5,459 bases of DNA from Spirochaetales bacterium. GTDB taxonomy: Bacteria; Spirochaetota; Spirochaetia; DTKZ01. The notes beneath the pieces were generated by a model that saw only the letters and a list, made by a program, of their open reading frames with translations, ran no database searches and was not told the DNA's origin. The translations under genes were made by a program, and so were the position numbers. Positions 1-4,518 of the stretch are shown here, in pieces (the stretch's first letter is position 1; each line of letters starts with the position of its first letter). Location of the stretch: the NCBI GenBank assembly GCA_031274005.1, contig JAISQU010000257.1, positions 1 through 5,459 on the forward strand, in the 5' to 3' direction.

Positions 1-648
1 TGCGACGTTAACGAAAAGGCTCTTCAGGAAACAGCCGGAGAAATCGGCTCAAAAACCGGAGCGAAGGTTTTTGTCAAAGTTGTGGATATTTCAAAAAAAG
101 CCCTGGTCGACGCATTTGTCGCCGATGTGGAAAAGGAATTTGGCAGTCTGCAGATTCTGGTCAACAACGCCGGAATCCATCCCCTCCATCCCATCGAGGA
201 AATTTCGGAGGAGGAGTGGGACCTTGTCATGGCGGTAAACCTGAAAGCCATGTTCCTTTTTTGCAAGGCTGTTCTTCCGGGAATGCGGAAGCAGAAATAC
301 GGCAGGATTATCAATATGTCTTCCGAAGCGGGCAAACACGGCGGGACTGTCGCGGCCTGCAGTTACGCGGCGTCAAAAGGCGGCGTTTTGGGATTTGCCC
401 GTAACCTTGCCCAGCAGGTTGGCGCGGACAATATTACCGTGAATAACATTTGCCCCGGCCGCATCGTGTCGGCAATGGCGAATGCCGCCGGCGCTGAAGC
501 AAACCAAAAGTTTATTGAAAACAGCATCCTGAAACGCATAGGCGATCCGGAAGATGTCGCTTTCGCGGCGGCCTATCTTGCCAGTCCCCGCGCCAAGTTC
601 ATTACCGGCGAAAGCATGATGGTCAACGGCGGAACCATGCGCGATTAA
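1..648 (+). CDS. Short-chain dehydrogenase/reductase (SDR family), 5' end missing
   Basis: The frame is open from the first base to a TAA at 646-648, giving 215 residues of a classical NAD(P)-dependent SDR oxidoreductase, a soluble cytoplasmic enzyme family of about 250 residues. The visible part lacks the N-terminal cofactor-binding glycine motif, so roughly 35-40 residues lie off the left edge. Visible family marks are Asp29-Ile-Ser (adenine contact), NNAG at 55-58, the active-site Asn80 in VNLKAMF, catalytic Ser108 in NMSSEAG, Tyr122 and Lys126 in YAASKG, a PG turn in NICPGR, and the C-terminal signature TGESMMVNGG. All four catalytic residues (Asn, Ser, Tyr, Lys) are present, so the enzyme is probably active. 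It is FabG-like in general appearance, but the family is too broad to give the substrate, so no gene symbol is assigned. A lipoprotein gene starts 14 bases after its stop and may be cotranscribed. Confidence 0.93.
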   Translation, partial: CDVNEKALQETAGEIGSKTGAKVFVKVVDISKKALVDAFVADVEKEFGSLQILVNNAGIHPLHPIEEISEEEWDLVMAVNLKAMFLFCKAVLPGMRKQKYGRIINMSSEAGKHGGTVAACSYAASKGGVLGFARNLAQQVGADNITVNNICPGRIVSAMANAAGAEANQKFIENSILKRIGDPEDVAFAAAYLASPRAKFITGESMMVNGGTMRD

Positions 649-662
649 AGCGCGGCAGCGAC

Positions 663-1520
663 GTGAACACAAGCCCGCGGACTTTTTCTCTGAACTTTCT
701 CATTTCTGCGTTCATTGTTTTACTGTGCCTGGGGGCCTGTTCGGCGGAGCGGAAGGCCGTTCTTTTTCTGGACAGGTATTGGCCCCTCGGCATGAAGCCG
801 GAAGAGGAGCTTGAAAGCCTCATCGCGGAGGCTCAGCGCGGCGCGAAGGCCCGCATCAGCGCGCTCAGGATGGAGGGTGAGGATGCCCCGGCTTTTCTTG
901 CCGCGTACATTGAGAATGAAAAGCCTGAGGCCGTGCTTCTGAGCGCGTTTGCCGCGATGGAACTGCGGCCTCTTGCGGAAAACTATCCCCAAGTGCGTTT
1001 CTGTGTCTTTGACGCGCCCAAAGAGGGGATTCCCCGGCAGAGTCCCTTTATCTGGGTGCTTTTTGACGCCGAACCGGCCATACCGGAACTTGGCGCCAAA
1101 ATTCGCGGCTTTCTGGAGAGTTCGCCTCCCGGTTCTTCCGCCGTGGCTTTTCTTGAACCGGCCTGGAACAGCATTTCCGGCTTGTATCCGGTTTTTGACG
1201 GATTACCGATAAATCTGATACAGGTTTCCGGGGATAATACCGCGGAATTTGTTCGGGGAAGGACGGGGGGGGCCTTGTCATTGAAACCGGTATTGTATAT
1301 ATTATCTGCGGGTATTCATACGTCCCTGATTTTTGACCTTATCAGGCAGCAGGGAGGGGCGGGCCGTATTGTGCTTGACGAGGGCGCCGGCATACCCGCT
1401 ATTGAGGGTTTTCCCGTTCTGGCGTCTCTGGAACGGAGCTACCCGAAGGCAATAAAAACGGCGCTTCTGACCGAGGCCGCCCGGGGAGAAGTTTTGAGGA
1501 TTCCTGTGGAAATTCGTTAA
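663..1520 (+). CDS. Lipoprotein resembling a type-1 periplasmic binding protein, GTG start
   Basis: This is a 285-residue protein of unknown specific role. The first 26 residues form a lipoprotein signal: a short basic/polar start, a hydrophobic stretch (FLISAFIVLLCLGAC), and a lipobox LGAC with the lipidated Cys at 26, so the mature protein should be membrane-anchored outside the cytoplasm. The body alternates short hydrophobic strands with helices. The segment around residues 85-115 (PEAVLLSAFAAMELRPLAEN, then a YPQVRFCVFD strand) resembles the BMP/PnrA-type substrate-binding fold, where a strand, a helix and a 'YPDVKF' strand recur; this is a pattern judgement, not a proven homology. The GTG start at 663 is chosen because it gives a complete signal peptide directly after the basic start; the ribosome site upstream (GGCAGCG) is weak. 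An eight-G run lies in frame at 1265-1272. A strong promoter for the next operon follows its TAA, so it ends the upstream unit. Confidence 0.8.
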   Translation: MNTSPRTFSLNFLISAFIVLLCLGACSAERKAVLFLDRYWPLGMKPEEELESLIAEAQRGAKARISALRMEGEDAPAFLAAYIENEKPEAVLLSAFAAMELRPLAENYPQVRFCVFDAPKEGIPRQSPFIWVLFDAEPAIPELGAKIRGFLESSPPGSSAVAFLEPAWNSISGLYPVFDGLPINLIQVSGDNTAEFVRGRTGGALSLKPVLYILSAGIHTSLIFDLIRQQGGAGRIVLDEGAGIPAIEGFPVLASLERSYPKAIKTALLTEAARGEVLRIPVEIR

Positions 1521-1547
1521 ATGAAGCGTAAGTATGGGGAAAACTAT

Positions 1548-1576
1548 TTGACAAAGCGTATCGATAGAAATATAAT
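1548..1576 (+). promoter_or_regulatory. Consensus sigma-70 promoter of the flaA operon
   Basis: TTGACA at 1548-1553 and TATAAT at 1571-1576 are separated by exactly 17 bases, a perfect match to the housekeeping sigma-70 consensus. Transcription should begin near A1583, leaving a leader of about 50 bases. The leader contains a small hairpin (TGCGC at 1596-1600 and GCGCA at 1605-1609, four-base loop) followed by the ribosome site AAAGGAG at 1621-1627, six bases before the flaA start codon. No sigma-28-type flagellar promoter was seen here. The match and spacing are seen directly; use of the promoter is inferred. Confidence 0.85.
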
Positions 1577-1633
1577 CAAACTATTATGTATTTTTTGCGC
1601 GAAGGCGCATAATTGAACGTAAAGGAGTAGCAA

Positions 1634-2452
1634 ATGAAAAAAAGCGGACTCTTTATATTGTCCTTAATCCTCTTTTTTCTGCCCGCCGGTTTTGGCTTTT
1701 CGGATGAGGTGACGACAAATCTGCAATCGTTTATTATCGAAACATTCGATAATCCGAATGCGCCCGACACTGATGAAAGCCACGCCGACCCAAAGAGCTG
1801 GCCCAGCGAGCATCGCTGGATGATTCGCGGAAGCAAATTTTCCTCAATCATTAAAACCGACAGCGGCGAGGACGTGTATCCCAAAATGGCGCATGTCCGC
1901 AGCTGGCCCGAAAACCTGTACCGCAAGGAGCCTGAAGGCAAGACCCTGCGGGTACTCGGCATCCACGGCAAGTTTGACCGCATGGGATATAACTATGTCG
2001 AAATCTATCCCGCTAAAACGGGAAAAGACCAGGATGGCCGGGACCGGCTGGAACCCACGGAAATCCTTCTTCCCGGACGGGTAAAGAACCTGGATCTCTG
2101 GGTTTGGGGAGCGAATTTTGATTATTATCTGGAAGTCCACCTTATGGATTACCGGGGCATTAATCATGTTCTGCCTCTGGGAACCATCAAGTACAAGGGC
2201 TGGAGGAATCTGGCGGTGAATATTCCCAATTATATTCCCCAGTCCATCATATACGCGCCCGCCCTGAAAGGCCTCAAACTGGTAAAGTTTGTCATGTGGA
2301 CTAAGCCAACTGAAAGAGTAGATGATTTTTATGTCTATTTTGACGAGATAAAGGTGTTCAGCGATATGTTTGAAGACCTGTGGGACGGAGAAGGGCTTGG
2401 AGATCCGGTACGGATACAAGAACTCTGGTCCGAAGCGGAATCGCAGAATTAA
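1634..2452 (+). CDS. flaA: Flagellar filament outer layer (sheath) protein FlaA, first copy
   Basis: This 272-residue protein belongs to the spirochaete FlaA family, which coats the FlaB core of the periplasmic flagellar filament. It has a clear export signal (MKK start, hydrophobic residues 5-22, likely cleavage after Ser23 in FGFS-DEV), leaving about 249 mature residues. Family-like segments are DLWVWGANFDYYLEVHLMDY near 154-173, GWRNLAVNIP near 189-198 and YVYFDEIKVFSDMFEDLW near 233-250. The same three blocks occur in the next gene in the same order, so the two are paralogues. The length is closer to the shorter FlaA2/FlaA3-type proteins than to the roughly 350-residue FlaA1 of Treponema pallidum, where two such genes also sit side by side; the exact number suffix is not assigned. 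The start ATG has an AAAGGAG ribosome site six bases upstream and follows a perfect sigma-70 promoter. Confidence 0.9.
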   Translation: MKKSGLFILSLILFFLPAGFGFSDEVTTNLQSFIIETFDNPNAPDTDESHADPKSWPSEHRWMIRGSKFSSIIKTDSGEDVYPKMAHVRSWPENLYRKEPEGKTLRVLGIHGKFDRMGYNYVEIYPAKTGKDQDGRDRLEPTEILLPGRVKNLDLWVWGANFDYYLEVHLMDYRGINHVLPLGTIKYKGWRNLAVNIPNYIPQSIIYAPALKGLKLVKFVMWTKPTERVDDFYVYFDEIKVFSDMFEDLWDGEGLGDPVRIQELWSEAESQN

Positions 2453-2453
2453 T

Positions 2454-2458
2454 AGGAG
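2454..2458 (+). promoter_or_regulatory. Ribosome binding site that fixes the start of the second flaA
   Basis: AGGAG lies one base after the TAA of the first flaA and seven bases before ATG 2466. The frame is open further upstream, to an ATG at 2370 inside the first gene, but only the 2466 start has this site and is followed at once by a signal peptide. The longer start would bury the signal peptide behind 32 residues of overlap with the first gene. Confidence 0.8.
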
Positions 2459-2465
2459 TCCGGCT

Positions 2466-3215
2466 ATGAAAAAAATTCTTTGTGTACTTTCAATCTTTTT
2501 TCTTGTCAGTGTCTTTGGCTTTGCCCAGGATCAGCAGGCGGACCGCGCCGACTCTGCTGTACCGGGTCCGGGCCGCCCTCAGGAGCAGAGCATAGGGGTT
2601 GATACGGCTCAACAGAAACTGAAGGAAATATCCATAACAAAATTCGAAGACGCGGGTTTCTGGAAAGCTTCCATATCTCTGGATGAGGGCATCACCACCG
2701 GCCGCAGGCTGGAAGGCGCTCCCGGAGCAAAGACCCCCATTCCCGACGAGGAGGAGATCGGCATTGCCAATGTGGAAAATGACACTTTCGTTCTTGGTGT
2801 AAAAACAGAGTTTTTTCACCGCGGAGCGGCCAGCATTGCTGTTGTGCCGACCCGTCCCATCAATCTTGCGGGAGTTGTAAAAACATTGTCTGTCTGGGTT
2901 GTCGGAAGGAACTACAATCATATACTGAAAGCTGTTTTTCAGGATTTCGCCGGCAAGAAGTTTGAGCTTACCATCGGCAAACTCAATTTCTCCGGATGGA
3001 AACAACTGATTGTCCCTATCCCCGCGGAGGGAGTGACGCAGAGGGACGCTCATTACAGCACCCTGACAGGTATTCAGTTTTTGGGGTTCAGGATAGAGTG
3101 TGATATGATGGAAACTTATGGGAGTTATTTTATCTACTTTGATGATATGCGGATTGTTACCGACCTTTTTACCGAAGAAGACCGTGATAGCGACGATATG
3201 CTTGATACTTGGTGA
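2466..3215 (+). CDS. flaA: Flagellar filament outer layer (sheath) protein FlaA, second copy
   Basis: This 249-residue FlaA paralogue starts 13 bases after the first copy, almost certainly on the same transcript. The signal peptide runs to about Ala20 (SVFGFA-Q), with the same FGF-small-residue end as the first copy. After it comes a low-complexity Gln/Asp/Pro-rich stretch (residues 21-45) without counterpart in copy one. The FlaA core blocks are TLSVWVVGRNYNHILKAVFQ near 140-159, FSGWKQLIVPIP near 175-186 and YFIYFDDMRIVTDLF near 222-236. The C-terminus is acidic (EEDRDSDDMLDTW). Expected location is the periplasmic space on the flagellar filament, with copy one and FlaB flagellins as likely partners. 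Two different FlaA proteins from one operon suggest a hetero-oligomeric sheath; that is inference. The gene ends 65 bases before a terminator hairpin. Confidence 0.88.
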   Translation: MKKILCVLSIFFLVSVFGFAQDQQADRADSAVPGPGRPQEQSIGVDTAQQKLKEISITKFEDAGFWKASISLDEGITTGRRLEGAPGAKTPIPDEEEIGIANVENDTFVLGVKTEFFHRGAASIAVVPTRPINLAGVVKTLSVWVVGRNYNHILKAVFQDFAGKKFELTIGKLNFSGWKQLIVPIPAEGVTQRDAHYSTLTGIQFLGFRIECDMMETYGSYFIYFDDMRIVTDLFTEEDRDSDDMLDTW

Positions 3216-3241
3216 GCAGGTTTCCGGCCCCGGGAGCTTAT

Positions 3242-3251
3242 CGGCCGGCCG
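3242..3251. repeat. GC-rich perfect palindrome after the flaA operon
   Basis: CGGCCGGCCG reads the same on both strands; flanking bases 3238-3241 and 3252-3255 extend the pairing with wobble pairs. It lies in the gap between the second flaA stop codon and the terminator. No T run follows, so it is not itself a terminator; its role is unknown. Confidence 0.4.
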
Positions 3252-3280
3252 GTGATCCGCCTTAAATACTGCCTGTGAGG

Positions 3281-3326
3281 AACGCCGTGGAATAAGCGTA
3301 AAGAGCGTTTGTTCCGCGGCGTTTTT
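3281..3326 (+). terminator. Rho-independent terminator of the flaA operon
   Basis: AACGCCGTGGAA at 3281-3292 pairs with TTCCGCGGCGTT at 3312-3323 over 12 base pairs, including one G-U pair, and a T run covers 3322-3326. The loop is rather long (19 bases), but the stem is strong and GC-rich. Its position 65 bases after the second flaA and before the tRNA fits the end of the flagellar operon. Confidence 0.75.
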
Positions 3327-3354
3327 ATGCGATGTTTTCATTAGAGTTGAGAGG

Positions 3355-3368
3355 AACCCGGCCGGGTT
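3355..3368. repeat. 14-base perfect palindrome upstream of the tRNA gene
   Basis: AACCCGGCCGGGTT is fully self-complementary. GG at 3353-3354 and CC at 3370-3371 can extend the stem if T3369 is bulged. It lies 36 bases before the first base of tRNA-Leu, in the tRNA's upstream region, and no good sigma-70 promoter is visible around it. It could be an operator-like site, part of a transcript hairpin or chance in GC-rich DNA. Confidence 0.4.
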
Positions 3369-3404
3369 TCCGAACAAGTCTATTACTGTCAGAAGAATGC
3401 CTTT

Positions 3405-3489
3405 GCCGAAGTGGTGGAATTGGTAGACACAGGGGACTTAAAATCCCCCGGCCTTAAAAGCTGTGCCGGTTCGATTCCGGTCTTCGGCA
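3405..3489 (+). tRNA. tRNA-Leu, anticodon UAA
   Basis: An 85-base class II tRNA can be folded by hand. Acceptor GCCGAAG (3405-3411) pairs with CTTCGGC (3482-3488), with discriminator A3489. The anticodon stem GGGGA (3432-3436) pairs with TCCCC (3444-3448) around loop CTTAAAA, placing TAA at 3439-3441, which reads the UUA leucine codon. A long variable arm (about 3449-3464) is typical of leucine tRNAs. The T arm (3465-3481) has a five-pair stem and loop TTCGATT. The 3' CCA is not encoded (AAACC follows), so it must be added after transcription. The gene stands alone; no second tRNA is seen. Confidence 0.97.
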
Positions 3490-3502
3490 AACCGACGGTT
3501 TT
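3489..3502 (+). terminator. Possible weak terminator just after tRNA-Leu
   Basis: AAACC at 3489-3493 can pair with GGTTT at 3497-3501 around a three-base loop, ending in a run of four T. The stem is short and its first base is the tRNA discriminator, so this is only a possible transcription end. Confidence 0.3.
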
Positions 3503-3745
3503 GTAACGTTTTACAGTATACGGAAAGATTAAACCATTCTCCCGCTTATGGAAGCGCCACCGCAAGATATTCGGGGTTCTTGTAATCCTAAAAAACTCGT
3601 CTGAAAAAGCCATACTCATTCCTCCAAACAACCTTGTAACAAACCGCAAAATCCGTGATACCATGTAAGCCCTGAAACGAATGTTGCGTACTTTTCTGTT
3701 TACCTCCTTCCGCAAGGAACCGGAATACCGAATACGGCTTTTAAT
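3503..3745. other. Stretch without a recognisable gene, between tRNA-Leu and the kinase remnant
   Basis: No convincing gene is seen on either strand. On the plus strand the kinase remnant's frame is open back to a stop at 3656-3658, and the part just before 3746 (PNTAFN) may still belong to the parent gene. On the minus strand a frame from 3715 runs through this stretch and into the tRNA, so it is not a credible protein gene, although a strong-looking ribosome site (AAGGAGGTAA) sits at its start. The stretch is probably the eroded flank of the kinase or of an element inserted beside the tRNA. Confidence 0.45.
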
Positions 3746-4138
3746 GTGCTGGCTGTGGCCGGGGCGCTGATAAGCCTGGCGGCAGCGGTGCTTGGAACTT
3801 TCACCGGGGCGGCCCCGATGAACAGCCCCGGCTGCCTCTTGTCGTTTTTATTGGCCGCAGCGCTCCTGTACTATTCAAACCGCACGGGGCGTTACCGGGT
3901 CTGCTATATCATTACCATTACGGTTGTTTTTATCCTGTTGTTTCCGGTGATGTTTTTTACCGCCGGGGGCTATCACAGCGGGATGCCGGCGTTTTTTGTT
4001 TTTGCGGTGGTGTTTACCATGTTCCTGCACTTCCGCCTCTACGATGAACAGCGGCGGCAGTTGGAAAAGACCCGGGAGGAAGCGGTGCGCTTAATGGGCG
4101 GGGAAATTTTTGTGGAAAGCCAGTGGGGCAAGGGCTAA
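3746..4138 (+). pseudogene. Remnant of a membrane sensor histidine kinase, catalytic core deleted
   Basis: The frame encodes about 130 residues from a GTG and ends in TAA. Residues 2-23, 30-44 and 52-72 are membrane helices. FFTAGGYHSGMPAFFVFAVV (70-89) is a pattern I associate with the multi-helix sensor region of histidine kinases. It is followed by FRLYDEQRRQLEKTREEAVR (96-115), the charged coiled-coil linker that normally precedes the HisKA dimerisation domain. Instead of HisKA, the frame passes directly to LMGGEIFVESQWGKG (116-130), which matches the glycine-rich G2 end of the HATPase domain (usual form MGG-I-VES--GKGS-F). The phosphorylated His, the N box and the G1 box are all absent, so it cannot be a working kinase. 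The abrupt change near 4090 looks like an in-frame deletion, and a second deletion near residues 94-96 is likely. The frame is open upstream to 3659, so the original start was probably further left. A non-catalytic small membrane protein cannot be excluded. Confidence 0.7.
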
Positions 4139-4139
4139 A

Positions 4140-4228
4140 CTTGACCCACAAATAAGCATGAGGAATATAAAGGCTTTGCGGTTAGAAATTCCTGAAATAT
4201 GTAATCAATCATCGAGTTATGGGTCAAG
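4140..4228. repeat. 9-base inverted repeat flanking a 71-base segment
   Basis: CTTGACCCA at 4140-4148 is exactly mirrored by TGGGTCAAG at 4220-4228. It begins just after the stop codon of the kinase remnant. No obvious target-site duplication flanks it, and the inner 71 bases hold no recognisable gene. It may be a relic of a small inverted-repeat element or a coincidence. Confidence 0.35.
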
Positions 4229-4233
4229 AATAG

Positions 4234-4489
4234 AACGAGGGGCAGCGTTACCTTGCTCCCGATACCGGACTTTTACAGTACAAAAGATTCGCGGAAATTT
4301 TTACGGAAAATTACGGTGAAGCCCGGAAGGAGGCCGGGACGCCGGGGGTTCAAAAAAACTGCATGGCGGGGGGTGGGAGCGGGCCTGCCGGGGGCTTGAA
4401 CAATTCATTGCCCGGATGGATGCGGAGGCGAACGCTTGCTGAACTGCGACTTTGCGGACATAATGGAAGTTGACCGGAGCAGGCAATAA
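4234..4489 (+). pseudogene. Possible frameshifted remnant of a small protein gene, unidentified
   Basis: No single frame spans this stretch, but three pieces look protein-like in succession. Frame one (from 4234) gives QRYLAPDTGLLQYKRFAEIF then TENYGEARKEAG. Another frame (ending at a TGA at 4440-4442) gives WERACRGLEQFIARMDAEAN. A third, ending at TAA 4487-4489, gives LLNCDFADIMEVDRSRQ. Pieces two and three join smoothly as DAEANA-LLNCDF if one base is missing near 4435, while the first change of frame falls in a G-rich run (4341-4390). The final stop is 29 bases before the methyltransferase start, as expected for a former upstream gene. I do not recognise the family. Alternatives are chance open frames in GC-rich DNA or sequencing errors in the G runs. 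Confidence 0.35.
4436..4464 (+). promoter_or_regulatory. Possible sigma-70 promoter for the methyltransferase
   Basis: TTGCTG at 4436-4441 and CATAAT at 4459-4464 are spaced by 17 bases; the -10 box matches five of six positions and the -35 box three of six. Transcription would start near 4471, about 48 bases before the ATG. The overlap with the putative gene remnant and the moderate -35 match keep confidence low. Confidence 0.35.
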
Positions 4490-4518
4490 GAAAAACGGCC
4501 GGCAGGAGTTGAATCACT

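Noticed and set aside
373..672. Minus-strand 99-codon frame opposite the reductase
   Set aside because: Shadow of the SDR gene, whose catalytic residues are all in the plus-strand frame.
1844..2419. Minus-strand frame of 191 codons opposite the first flaA
   Set aside because: Shadow of a well-supported gene; no ribosome site and no recognisable motif.
2370..2465. Earlier ATG for the second flaA, overlapping the end of the first
   Set aside because: It would place 32 basic residues before a good signal peptide, whereas ATG 2466 has an AGGAG site at proper spacing.
2490..3377. Minus-strand frame of 295 codons opposite the second flaA
   Set aside because: It lies antisense to a recognised gene with signal peptide and family blocks and crosses the terminator; its translation has no recognisable features.
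3389..3715. Minus-strand frame of 108 codons with a strong ribosome-site-like sequence at its start
   Set aside because: Its C-terminal third (TGIEPAQLLRPGDFKSPVST) is simply the reverse complement of the tRNA-Leu gene, a well-known annotation artefact. The strong ribosome-like site at 3701-3710 falls inside the frame with no start codon at proper spacing after it.
4110..4319. Plus-strand 69-codon frame after the kinase remnant
   Set aside because: It starts inside the kinase remnant in another frame, has no ribosome site, and its protein shows no recognisable pattern.
4323..4398. CCCGG/CCGGG hairpin and repeated GCCGGGGG blocks as a possible regulatory RNA or terminator
   Set aside because: Stem is only five pairs, no T run follows, and such matches are expected in this G-rich sequence.
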